A stretch of DNA of 64,000 nt from Sphagnum magellanicum (taxonomy: Eukaryota > Streptophyta > Sphagnopsida > Sphagnales > Sphagnaceae), in NCBI GenBank assembly GCA_021904315.1, contig CM038916.1, forward strand, positions 434,001 to 498,000, given 5' to 3'. A program made the position numbers and the translations under genes. Below the pieces are notes generated by a model. That model was not told the DNA's origin and ran no database searches. It was given only the letters and a program-made list of their open reading frames with translations. This document shows positions 1 through 11,000 of this stretch, in pieces (position 1 is the stretch's first letter; each line of letters starts with the position of its first letter).

Positions 1-135
1 TGTATATGGAACACAAAGAATCTGAACCATATATGGCACACATGTTTACACATGAATGGAACACATTTCATCAAAGTGTGCAAAAAAATGACCAACAAAA
101 AAAAAGGTCTGGGAATTAGGAAGAAAGAAACCTAC

Positions 136-965
136 AGAGCCATCAAATAAGAGAGGAAATACGATGCAAGGAGCTACAGTGGCAAGGCCAAGGATCAAGT
201 ACTCCATCTCCTCAAACCTCTGTACTAAAAGGGGAACAAAACCACCAAAATTTCCACAAACCACAGGCATCAGTCTCAATCTCATTCATGGCCAAAGGAA
301 GCCACTACAACAAACTTCTCATATGAGATGCCAATTGAAATCAACTTTTCTCAAGCTAGAGCAGCTTCTTCTCAATTAAATGCTGGAGAAATTCTTGTTC
401 CTCTCGACCATCCTCAGCGCTCACAAAACCCTAAGCCGTAAAAAACCTAATAATATCTGAAGAGATATTTCACACCAGAATCCACTACTTACAACTTGTC
501 ATATGAGATGCCAATTGAACCAACTTTTCCCGGAGCAGTTTCCTCTTGACCATCCTCAGCATTCCCAAAACTCTAAAAACAAAAAACCCTAAACCCTAAA
601 ATCCTTATATATCTCCTCAAAAGAGACTATTTTCACACCAGCATTCACGAGGAAACGCGCTTAGAAACTTGAGAGAAATGTGACGAAATCTACACATTGC
701 TAAAATCGAAGATATACTTCCCAAGCTTGCTTGCAGCAGGAGCCGTGGGTGTGAAAAAGAAAAAGAAAAAAGAAAAAAGAAACCAACAACAACAATAACA
801 CCAGCATTGCTTCACCTCGTAAAGACGGAGAGGAACAACAACTCCGAGTAAGGCCGTGATCCAAAAGGGACTGTATGCCAGAAAGAAAAGCTCGCCCCAT
901 CGCTTGCTACGCGAAGCAGCCAGCCACAGACTATGATCACCATTGCTCCCACTCACTACACACAA
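136..965 (-). CDS. CPI1: Cycloeucalenol cycloisomerase (cyclopropyl sterol isomerase), 5' end only, two exons
   Basis: CPI opens the cyclopropane ring of cycloeucalenol to give obtusifoliol in plant sterol synthesis; it is an ER membrane enzyme. Two coding exons are visible on the minus strand. Exon 1 (965-816, 50 codons from the ATG at 965) contains SLWLAASRSKRWGELFFL then YSPFWITALLGVVVPLRLYE, which follows the N-terminus of plant CPI as I know it. It ends at GAG|GTGAAG. Exon 2 (219-136, 28 codons) follows a TACAG acceptor and reads RFEEMEYLILGLATV then APCIVFPLLFDGS, ending at TCT|GTAGGT. The phase-0 junction LYE/RFEEMEYL fits the family (KLYE/KFTELEYL type). Both exons hold hydrophobic membrane segments. 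The window ends inside intron 2, so about 200 C-terminal residues are outside. The upstream DNA (966-1260) has a CT-rich leader on the coding strand and a telo-box. Exon calls rest on remembered family sequence; confidence is high for the family. Confidence 0.85.
220..815 (-). other. Intron 1 of the CPI1-like gene, with telo-box repeats
   Basis: This 596-bp intron starts with GTGAAG and ends in TACAG on the minus strand. It carries two tandem telomere-type units on the plus strand at 584-600 and a further AAACCCTAA around 426. There are also two related stretches reading CTCATATGAGATGCCAATTG near 318 and CATATGAGATGCCAATTGAA near 500, i.e. a short internal duplication about 182 bp apart. Confidence 0.6.
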
Positions 966-1192
966 AAAACCGAGTTGCTAAGAAAAAACATTAACATCAA
1001 TGATCAAGGAAGCAACAAATCTGCAGGGGAAAAAAAAAAAAAAAAAACACCCGATCGATGGAAACACACAAAAGAGATGAGAGACAGAGATCCTTTACTT
1101 GTTTTGTTCTTCCTTCGTGGGCCCTCCACTGCGCGTGCTTTGCTTGCTTGCACGAAGAGGGCGAAGAAGACAAACTGAACACGAAGCTCTGG

Positions 1193-1227
1193 TTTAGGGT
1201 TTAGGGTGAAAGAGAGAGAGAGAGAGA
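1193..1227. promoter_or_regulatory. Telo-box plus GA microsatellite upstream of CPI1-like gene
   Basis: Two tandem TTTAGGG units (1193-1206) are followed by an (AG)n run (about 1209-1227). They lie about 230 bp upstream of the CPI1-like start codon. In plants, telo-boxes and CT-rich leaders are common in promoters of broadly expressed genes; a promoter role here is inference from position. Confidence 0.4.
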
Positions 1228-2159
1228 TAGATCCAGGGATCGATTCCCTTTGTTGACATGATATTGGCGGATATTGTGTTTAGATTCATTACAGAGTATA
1301 GTAGCTTAATGGGTTTTGGCCCCAAGGTAATAGTAATAGGTCTATTTTTATATGAGGATTTTGGAAAGATGGTATTTTGGCTTGTGTTGAAATTTGAGAT
1401 TAGTTATATTGTTGTAATATCTCGAAGGATTTTGGTTTTGTTTAGAGGATTTTTTTTGAAGATTATATTTTTGCCATGGTGAAATATTTTAGTTTCCATA
1501 ATGCTTCTTCTTTTGCCTTCAGATGCTTTTTGATGTAAATGGCAAGGCCATAGTGTGACACACCCCTTGTTTTTCAGGGTTTAGGGTTTGAAATTTTTAT
1601 CATCAAGGAAAGGGGTGAAAGCCTAAAATAAACCCAAAATAAGTTCAGGGTTATATCCAATTTGCAAAAATCTTCATTCTGGGGTAAAGCTCGACAAATA
1701 GGGCCTACCTAAAAGACCTATGCCTATGATGATAAAGCCCAAAGCCCAAAATTTGGAGCCTAGGAGGAGATTTTTTTTATAAAAAAAAGGTTTAGGGTTT
1801 GAATTTACCCTACATTGATATCAGATTTTGACACATATTATTAACCCAATTTTTGCTTGTTGGAAACTTTTGAGAAATTTCGCAATAATTCTACTTTGAC
1901 AAGTTGCTTAAGAATGAAAAAAGAAATAAAATTATTTCATTATTGTCTCCTCCTTATAAACCTCATTTTTTGCAATAATTTACATACTTCCCTTAAAATT
2001 GTCCAAAAAACAATGACACTCCTTGTGCCATTTCTATGGTCCTTGTGCCAAAGATTATCTTAAGTGTAAGCGGTGGATAAAGCCCAAAAAAAATAGCTTA
2101 AAGGTTCCGTCGAATTTGCAAAAACCCACATCTCTAATAAAGCCCAAACAAGTGAGACT

Positions 2160-2320
2160 TAGTAAATAGATGTATGCCTACGATAAAGCCCAAAGCCCAA
2201 AATATGGGGCCTAGTAAATAGACATATGCCTATAGATAAAGCCCAAAGCCCAAAAAATGGAGCCCTAGTAAATAGACATATGCCTATGATAAAGCCCAAA
2301 ACCCAAAATATGGGCCCTAA
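2160..2320. repeat. Minisatellite, 52-54 bp unit, three copies
   Basis: Units start at 2160, 2212 and 2266, each beginning TAGTAAATAGA and containing GATAAAGCCCAAAGCCCAAAA. A single related copy lies upstream around 1715-1770, where GCCTATGATGATAAAGCCC is followed by GGAGCCTAGG. Confidence 0.8.
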
Positions 2321-3636
2321 AGGAGGCTTTTGTTACCGAGTCTAGCCAACAATTGGGGAATGTTGTCACCTCTAGGCTTTACCCCCATCATAAAGCATGA
2401 GGCAAAGGTTATTTTGAATCTATGCATAAGTAGATTGCAAAGGAGTTGTGAAGGGGGAGGGTTCCTTATGCATAATCTCCTTAAGAGCGAGAGGGGTCTT
2501 TTGAGCAATCTTATGCCTACTAAGATCCTATAATAAGTAGTGTTTATTATTTTAGGGGGGCAAATCCCACAAGAAGGCACCTACAATTCCTATTGGTTGA
2601 ATGCTTGAAATTGGGCCCTCTAGTTTTACACTAAGACCCAAACCTAAGAACCCAATAATGATATGGTCACCCACATGTCCTTATTTTGACTCCAATACTT
2701 TGGAGGAGTGGGCTCATGAAAATGGAATGCCCACAAATTGAATATTTAACTTCTTGGGGAAAACCCCAATAAATGGTATGGTCACTTAAATGACAATTGA
2801 AGCCAATATTATTATAATAATTATTATTATGATTGTATGCAAATTGAAAACCTCGTTTTCTTTGCATATGTTGATTGATATTCTCACAAAAAAAAATTGA
2901 TTGAAAAAAATATTTAAAGAAATAAAATGTGTGAAACCATCTTCAAACAATGGAGAGGGAGGCAAGAAGGGGAAGGAGAGATTGAATGACATTTCGTTGG
3001 CCCCATTGAGTGAAGGTTTCCATAATGGGGTGGTACCAATCTAGGTTCCCAAAGGAAAACAATGGTCAAGAATTTCAAGGAGGAAGAGGAACAAAAGGAA
3101 GGGAAAAGGGGGAAAGATGAAAAGAGAGAGAGAGAGGACTAAAATAAGAATGAATGATAAAAGTCATGAACTTTTAGCAAAAGTATGATATTTTGTGTAG
3201 CCAAAAAGGAGTATCATCATCATCATCATCCATCATCACACTACTTTATTCCTTAACCTTTTGTGCTCTATTGGTGGATCTAGAATATTAGGGTTAGGGT
3301 TCTGAAAAATTGGGCCTAAGATGCATCACATAGGTCACCTTTCTAAGCATGTAATCTATTTTCATATAGCTTGTGATGAGGAAGAATGCCTTAAGTTCAG
3401 GAAATTCCAGCCATTGCAATGATCAGCTAGCCTAGATACTTATGGTTATTATTACTCTACTCTTCTAATTTGTGCTCTCTTTTTTTTTTTGGTTTTGTTT
3501 TGAGCTTTATTTTGGAGAAGAAAAAGCATAGACCTCACTTTTAAGGAAGAGTGAGTTTTATTTTATTTTATTTTAAACCATCATTAAACTTGACTCTAGT
3601 CCAAATATTAACTCTAGTCCAAATTAATGTGGATTA

Positions 3637-3890
3637 CAAATTAACCTTTAACTTGAGTGCTTTATCAACTTTACTTGAATAAAAGATGCGTAACAAATTA
3701 ACCTTTAACTCCAATGCTTTATCAACTTTCCTTGAATAAAAGGTGTGTAACAAATTAACCTTTAACTCCAATGCTTTATCAACTTTTACTCCACTAAAGA
3801 TGGGTAACAAATTTAACCTAACTCCAATGCTTTGTCAACAACTTTACTCCAATAAAAAGATGGGTAACAAATTCAACTAAATCCAATGAA
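3637..3890. repeat. Minisatellite, 57-60 bp unit, about 4.5 copies
   Basis: Units beginning CAAATTAACCTTTAAC or close variants start at 3637, 3694, 3751, 3808 and 3868. The period is exactly 57 bp for the first three steps, then 60. Each unit also holds CCAATGCTTTATCAAC and AAAGATGGGTAA or variants. The last copies are the most diverged. Confidence 0.85.
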
Positions 3891-4235
3891 CTAGGAACCA
3901 ATGTTGTGACAATTGCAGACCTAGTAGTTGTAATCTCTAGGGCTTTGCTTTTGTGATCAAACTCATTTTTTGGTCTTCAAATTGCTTAACCATGGTAATT
4001 GTTAACATGACTTTTGTTTGAACCTGTGTCATAAACTATAGAGACAAATTACACAATGACCCACTTGCTTTCTCTTCCCTATGCTTTTGAATCATTCTTA
4101 AAAGGCATCAAATGTCTGACTACATCCCATGTGTTGGAGTACTTGGTCCATTCCAATTTCTAGGCCACTCCTGAGGGCCCAGGCAGGCCAAGAAACAAGT
4201 CTGTATTCTTTGTATGTAACAAAAATACATTTCTT

Positions 4236-4288
4236 GTTTCTTCACCCAAGTATGTAATTTTTGTTACTACATACCTGGGTGAAGAAAC
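4236..4288. repeat. Inverted repeat, 21-bp arms, 11-nt loop
   Basis: Left arm 4236-4256 (GTTTCTTCACCCAAGTATGTA-type) pairs with 4268-4288 with one mismatch. A second, shorter inverted relation exists between GTATGTAACAAAAATACA at about 4212 and the loop. It may be the end of a foldback/MITE-like element or an intergenic hairpin; nothing shows a gene role. Confidence 0.75.
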
Positions 4289-4801
4289 TACTTGCAATCA
4301 ATCAATGCAAAAGGGCAAAAAGAGAGCCAGCTGCAATTGAGTTCAAAATATGTTTAAGCCAAGATGTGTTGTGTACCTTGAATTCCAGGCAAAATAGGTG
4401 TCGGAACAGACACCCACCAGTTTGTTTGATTTTTTGGCAATCAAACAAACAGCCTTTATTCCTTTGTTGTCCCCCTCCTCACACACGGTGTAAACCCTAA
4501 AAGCAACAATCCAGAAAGGATTATGTGACCCAGCACCCATCAGTGCACCATCCATGGGAAACCCCTTATGACTCACTTCCCTTCCCCACAAACCATAGCT
4601 TGTAAAGCTGAGTTACCAAGTTTCGCCTTATTATTAGTAACCTATCTTGTAAACCCTCCTAGTTCTCCCTCATACCCTGGGGGTTAACTACGAGTATTGT
4701 CCCAATATATAGAGTGCAACCTGGGTATATGGTACTGGTACGAGTGCTCATGATATTAAAGAACTTACCGGTCAAGTGTGACCTAAGACAATACCAGCCT
4801 T
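4289..4801. other. Intergenic stretch containing one member of a dispersed repeat
   Basis: No gene was seen. The segment around 4530-4620 (GTGCACCATCCATGGGAAAC, then TTATGACTCACTT, then AGTTACCAAG) has a diverged partner around 9395-9470. The remainder is unrecognised AT-rich DNA. Confidence 0.5.
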
Positions 4802-5001
4802 AAGGTGCATTCACACTTGGTGTTAAGGACTTTAGTATTAAGTCCCCTAACACCAAGCTAGTCATTTAGGACCTAAATCTATTTATCATGAAGATTTTGT
4901 GTTAACATTCATTTAATATTAAACAATCACCCATTTAACATTAGGTGCCACCTAAGATGCCACCTAGATTTTCACTTAACATTATGTGTGAATGCACCTT
5001 T
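4802..5001. mobile_element. MITE-like element, ~200 bp, with terminal inverted repeats
   Basis: The left end AAGGTGCATTCACAC (4802-4816) is matched in inverted orientation by GTGTGAATGCACCTT (4986-5000). The match then continues imperfectly (GTTAAG against CTTAAC) to about 26 bp. The inside has no coding frame. Both flanks are T/TA-rich; a TA target duplication is possible but the border is ambiguous by one base. This is a typical size and structure for a non-autonomous DNA transposon. The superfamily is not determined. Confidence 0.75.
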
Positions 5002-6640
5002 ATATTATTACTAAGCTTGGTATGAGACTTGAAGTAACATTAGGTATATACTTACTTTAAGGCCATGCTATACCTAGTGGTAGGGCTCTAATGCTAATGT
5101 TGCCCTAACATTATCACATACCTATTTGTCAACATTTGCTTTTGGGAAACACACCTTCTTATTTTTGGCTTCTATTTTGATTATAACTCTTTGGGTAGCA
5201 ACTTGCTCACAAAAATAAGTATTTCCTCCATGTTTTGTTCCCATTTTTTATTGAAAATATTTTTTTTTGCTATATGTTTATGTTTTTTAATTTTCTCTTT
5301 GTAGGTGTGCATTTAGAGTAGTTCCATATGGTGTCAAAGAACTTTTGACATCTTGGTTGCCTTCATGATTGTGATCCTCTAGAGAGTTTCACTTTGTGAA
5401 TTTCACTTCACAATGTGCCAAAGAATCTACAACATTTCGATCACCTTCACAATTGTGATCCTTGGGAGAGTTAAGTTTTGTGAGTTTTGTTTTGCAAATT
5501 TTAGTTTTTTGCTTTTCATGTTTTCTTGTGCCTCGGATTACTTTTTCATGTGTGAGCTCTCATTAGTGTTTTGATATCTCTTTGAAGCAAGTGAGAATTC
5601 ATATGTAAGTCCTCAATATGTTATTGCATGTTGTTTTTTTTAAAACTTCACTTCACCTTATAGCAAACTAAAATATTACCAAAAAAAAAAATTATAATAG
5701 ATTGGCCTACTTGAAAAGCAAAAAACTTAGGTCCATCATTCACCTCTCGTAACAAATAAAAATTGTTGGAAACCAAGGTCAATTCTTTTGTAATGTTTTC
5801 ATCTCATTTTAGAACCAACTTGAACTTGTTGTTGTTGCTACAAGAAAAGCTCGATTTTCATGTTCTTGTAGGGAAAACTATTCCATGAATTCATCCATGT
5901 TGGCATTGCATATACATATGTGGGGGGCAAGGAGGGGGGAGATGGTGGCAAATTTCTTGACAAGGTAGCAACATTACTAGTGAAAAGACTCAAAGACAAG
6001 GCTTGGCATTCAAAATAACCCTACAATAAACTTTATTCACAAAGTATGCATTCTATAGGTCTTTTCATTTCATTGTAAATTAGAATTAAAAAATTCCAAG
6101 AAAGTTTAGCTAAAAATATAAATATGAAATATGTATTTGTTCTTAATGAAGATATGAAAGAATTCTTGCATTTTATTGTTGTTATAAGGAGTTTTTAAAA
6201 GATATTATGTAACTTTTAAAAGTTTCTTTTTAAAAAATTATGGGTTGTTTTGTGTGTAATTGAAAAATGGAACTCCATGACTAATCATTATTATTAGTAG
6301 TTTTGCACTTTTGATCAAAGGCTTGCAAAAGATAGCAAAATTCGTCAATGATTCAAATTTGTCAGCCAAGGAATTGAATATAGATTTGTAACAAAATCTT
6401 CAAGGATTGTGAAAGTCTGCAGCATTACATGATTATGAAATGTTTTGTACCTTGTTAGCAATTGGTGAAAAGCTTGGGCATTAGGTGAAACCTTGATCAA
6501 AAACTTGATTTAACCACTTTTTATTAACAAAATATGATATTAATAGATGGATCCAACACTTTCAAATGTTTTATAAAAAAAAATTTGGACATTTGCAACT
6601 AGGTGAAGCCTTTAATTTCAACACATGTTATTGAATATTG
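5002..6640. other. AT-rich intergenic DNA, no gene seen
   Basis: The stretch is dominated by A/T runs. Two related phrases mentioning CTTCATGATTGTGATCCT (about 5361) and CTTCACAATTGTGATCCT (about 5444) form a diverged ~85-bp tandem pair. I recognised nothing else. Confidence 0.5.
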
Positions 6641-6641
6641 A

Positions 6642-6993
6642 ATGGTGATTCAAGTTGAAATCAAGGTTTTGTGCACAATCTACAAGCTTGCACATGGTGC
6701 AAACATTTTAACTTTTAGTGAGTTGTTTGCCATTGAGAAATCCATTATATTTTTTGTTATTGAGGAAGTGGGCCAAGGCAATCAATGGTGTGTTCAAAAA
6801 ATTCATGGTGTTGCTTATGCATGATAAGATGCATACTTTGATGATGGAGTTCAATAGTTGGTATGGTATGTCAAATGTTATTGGTGCTATTGACAACATT
6901 CACATTGCCATAATAAAACCTTTAAATGTTTTTGCTAAGGACTATTGCTTCTACAATTTAGCAATTGCTTATACCACTCCCTATTGTGTTTGA
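6642..6993 (+). pseudogene. Decayed PIF/Harbinger-type transposase fragment (DDE superfamily)
   Basis: Two overlapping frames together resemble plant Harbinger transposases. The first (6642 onward) reads VEIKVLCTIYKLAHGANILT then FSELFAIEKSIIFFVIEEV, like the helix-turn-helix region before the nuclease. After a frameshift near 6770-6780 the second frame gives AINGVFKKF and then WYGMSNVIGAIDNIHIAI followed by IKP, matching the family's NVIGAIDGTHI block that carries the first catalytic Asp. The frame stops at 6993 and I could not follow the remaining catalytic region, so this is a relic. A Myb/SANT-like relic on the opposite strand at 7792-8010 fits the usual two-gene layout of these elements. 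The ends of the element were not found. Confidence 0.7.
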
Positions 6994-7791
6994 TTTCTTT
7001 CAATGTATATTTATTTGAATTAATATTTGAATTATATTTCTTGTGTATCATGCACAATTTTCTTCAATTTGTAGGTTTACTTCATGGATATGGTTGATAA
7101 ATTCAACCAATGTCACATTCTTTTTTTTGATTGCTTCAATCAAATTCTTATGAACCATGGATGATTTCCTTTTCATTCAAGTGCTCCAAATATGATGGTG
7201 AAGTTCCTCAATAAAATTATTTGCATATAATTTCATGGTATTTGTTGTGTATTTATGTGGTAAGGGAATGTTAAATTATTATATTCTTGGAGTTTAAGAT
7301 GATTATGCAATTTTTCCTAAAAATGGGTGGGATGAAGTTTGCCCAAATGTTACACTTGAACTTGAAGAAGTAAGCTAAAATGTGGGATTGTTTCATGTTG
7401 AAGTTGGGGTTTTCCATTCACTTGGAGGGGGATTTGCTAGTGTACCTTGACCATGAATGTGAGGATTGGGGGCTTAACATTACCTAATTTTCCCCTTTTC
7501 GAAAATCATTTACACGATGTAGTATGTGATCAAAAGGTGCAAGGGGAGATGCATTTCTTTCGGGGGCATCTTCAATTATTTGTTCTTCATTAATATCAAG
7601 ATAATCATATGATGAAGACTCTTACAAGTAAAGTTGTCCATGATAGACATCACCTTTTGGATTCATGGAATCTTGTGAATGTTGAGGGTTAAAACATAAT
7701 TTAATGTGCATGAATTTGTCAATGAAGTCAAAATATGATTTGTTAAAGCTTCTAGGTAATACTTATGTGACCCTATTTTCTAAAACATTTT
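6994..7791. other. Degraded DNA between the two Harbinger-like relics
   Basis: No intact frame was seen. Frames around 7300-7380 (AIFPKNGWDEVCPNVTLELE-like on the plus strand) and 7620-7790 (minus strand, downstream of the Myb-like frame) look like frameshifted remnants of the same element. Confidence 0.35.
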
Positions 7792-8010
7792 TCAATAATC
7801 CTCATTATGATTAGTAACATCCTTGTAATTATTCATCTTCTTACAATCTCCATTAGAAAACCCCCACTTGTCCTTACAAATTGTTTCATTATGAAAATGC
7901 TTAAAATGACCATTGGTCATAATGAATGTTAAAATGCACTTCCACTTTTTGATGGATGTTTCCATGTTGTTTCTAAAATCAACCACTATCAAGCTAGCCT
8001 CATGTTCCAT
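7792..8010 (-). pseudogene. Myb/SANT-like domain protein relic, Harbinger-associated type
   Basis: The 72-residue frame contains KWKCILTFIMTNGHFKHF then CKDKWGFSNGDCKKMNNYKD and NEDY. This resembles the trihelix/Myb-SANT-like domain with its CKDKW..L..D.KKI..Y signature, found in the second protein of PIF/Harbinger elements. It appears interrupted right after NEDY, where a Trp codon would be expected but a stop is read. Opposite orientation and about 800 bp spacing from the transposase relic support a common origin. Confidence 0.6.
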
Positions 8011-11000
8011 TTTCTTTCCCTTAATGGGTGCTAGGATTTCAACATTATCCTAGTTTGGATATTTGGGTTGTTTTGGATCTAATTCTTACATTGTCTAAAT
8101 TTGCAAGAACTTTTTGCTTCCTTTTGTTCTTTCAAGATGGACTTTGATGTTTTTGTGTTATTGTCATTGAAGTTTATGATATTTGCAAAATTTGAGTAGA
8201 CCCTTCTTAACGTTTTCATAATATTAACATGGCTTGTTTTTGTTCATTATCAATGCATGCAAGAAAAGATTCAATGTAGTCAAAGGCATTCAACTTCATA
8301 CTCATTGAAATAACACTTGCAACATTGTTTGTTGGTGCTATTGTTCCCATTTGGTGAGTTTGGTTGTAGTTGTTACAATCATCATCAAAGGGTTGCAACT
8401 TGATTGTTGGTTATGCTACCTGATGGAGATTCTTGAAGAAACTTTGTTTAACATTGTTGTTAACTTCAATTTTCAATTATTACAATTGCTTAGTCTATAC
8501 AAAGGTAGGATGGAACTTTATAGTTGAACGTAGAATATAGAATGCACTTGGATTGTTTAGATGAAACTTTTGCAATTTTGGAAAACTGGTTCATTAAAAA
8601 TTAAACTCTTGCCATTTCATAGACATAACTATTACAATTGAGACAATTTGTAGATAGGATGCATTTGGATTGTAGTTTGGAAGGTAAACATTTTGCTTGG
8701 AACAATTTTGGAACAATCTTGTGAGAATAGTATTGATTGTAGGATAGTGTTAATGTACATGTTTCTATGTATTTGCTTATGTAGGAGGGATGTGCAAAAT
8801 AGAGAGAGGGGAACAAGTGAAGAAAGAAAAAAATAGGAAGTAAGAGAAAGGGGCAATTCTTTAACATTGAATTAATCCTTCATTTTTGGAGGCTATACGT
8901 AACTCCCAAAAACTATTTTGAAATCTACCTTTCTTGAAGATTAATTTAAAATTAAATGTTAATAAATACTAAATGTTTGCACCAAGTTAACACCAATGCC
9001 ATGTCACCTACCACATAGGATTTGGTGCCAATTACCTCTCACAGTGTGGACTCATGTAATTTTTTATCGCCTTAACATTGGCCTACCCCCACCAATACCA
9101 CCAATTGTGACGTGGCCTTTATACTGATACCAATATCAGGTTTATTCTTGCAATATACAAGGCAAAAATCAACCTTGGACCTAATACAAATACTAGATTA
9201 ATATGAAAATTTTGAAAGGAATACTTATACCAATACTTGCCAAGCATTGAAAAAAAAAAACTCTAATATGGGGACCAATTTGGTATGTTGAAAGGACAAT
9301 ACCAGTTCAACACTAGTAGTTGCTAACTTCTCATGTCAATGAGTGTCATACGTATGTTAATGGGTGTTATGAGGTATTATAGTGACTGAGCATCCCCACC
9401 CATGCACCATCCATTGGAAACCCATTATGACTCACTCAGTTGTGGTTTGTCCGCAACTGGGTTACCAAGGTTGGAGGTAACCATATTGGTGAACTGGTGG
9501 GTACAAGTTCATTTTGGCCAAGGGAAAGCATGACAAGAACATTCTTATTATGCTTTCAATATTTACCACAAAAAAAAGTCCCTACAGACAAACTTGCAAA
9601 CCCTATTTTAGTGAACGCATCCTATGTATTGGTACCCCACCTGATTTTCTCACACATAATGATATAGGCACTTCCATGTTCTCTAAAGATTTGCTCGAAT
9701 TTGGTCATACCCTACTGGGTAGTTGTTATGAGTGTATGAAGATTCTCTACTTTTCAATATTTTAGTAGGTATTAGAGTACTCCATAAAGCTACCTTGTCT
9801 TTGGGCATATACCCCTTTCACCCCCAAACCCCAATTTCAGTGCTGTCAGCAAAGTAATGAAATTTTATTAAATCTCATTATGTACCATGAAATGCTGAAA
9901 CTCAGCATTTAATGCACAAGGTTCGAGAGTAGTTATAGTAGTTGTACAGGTAGGAGCAGTGAAAATATACGTATTAGATATACGTATTACGTTGCAGCAG
10001 TGCAGGCGCTCAAGAAAAATGAAAGACAGATGAAACTCCGTTTATCACATAAAATTGATGGTTTTCTCAGTTTCACTCCCTATTATATGCTAATGTACTT
10101 TTTTTTTGCAAGTTTTTTTTGTGGAATCTCACCCTTATTATGACCAAACTCAGGACATTGCGCGGGTATTTGATTTTGTTAATAACCGTCAGTGTAATTT
10201 TTAAATATTTCAAAGTCCGAGAACTTTTGGTTAGGGTCTTTCTTGCTCCTAAATGGTAGGCATAATATCCTTTTTTTTCTTTCTTAGGAGGGATATTCAT
10301 GGCTATAAAGTGCCTTGAAATACAATACAAAATTTTCTCAAAATGCTTTAATTTAATATGAAAGCACTTTATGTTTTTTGGAAGATGGGAGGAGTTGGGC
10401 CATAAGCCAATGAAAACCCTTAAAGTGAGCCCCTCCGTTGGTGAAGTGACCTAGCCTTATAATGTAGCTGCCTTAGGGACTTTTTTTTTAAATAGGTAAA
10501 GCTTGAGGCCACGAGCTTTACCGTACATAAAACCCCGTGCCATTATTCTTTTTTTTTTTTCTTTTCCCTCAATGTTTGCCAGGTATCATGGGAAAAAATG
10601 GGGACATTCCAAAAAATGGAATGCTAGTGTCCAAGAAAGTTAAAATCCTTGTTGAAAGGTGGAATTCAAAAGGGTCCAAAAAACCACCAGTTCTAAAGAC
10701 ATTTTGGAGGAGTTTATCAAAATTGGATTTTCATTCTGAAATTCCAAAAGGTTAGATATTAGACTCAACAATTCAGGGAAAAAATAAACATACTTAACTC
10801 ATATTTAAATATTCATTCTCCATGTTGCATAAAGTCACACTAGTATCGTTACGAGGATGGCATCCATGGGAAATTCATAAGTGTTTTTATCGATCCATTG
10901 GAAGAGATTGAGATTAGTGCGGCAATGGAGTTGGTTTGGTTTAACTATGGTGTACGTTAATTGACGCTCATGTGCCAATGGGGAAAGCTATTATAGGTTT

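Larger units (their letters stand above)
1228..4235. other. AT-rich intergenic DNA with minisatellites
   Basis: No credible gene was found. Short open frames (for example 1258-1482) lack any family resemblance. The stretch holds the two minisatellites listed separately, recurrent AAAGCCCAAAGCCCAAAA phrases from about 1735, a TTA/ATT-rich tract near 2810-2830, a GA run near 3123-3138 and an (ATC)n run near 3211-3230. Confidence 0.6.

Noticed and set aside
584-600. Chromosome end or interstitial telomere
   Set aside because: Only two TTTAGGG-type units, within an intron; telo-box is the simpler reading. Other pairs at 1193 and 11772 are equally short.
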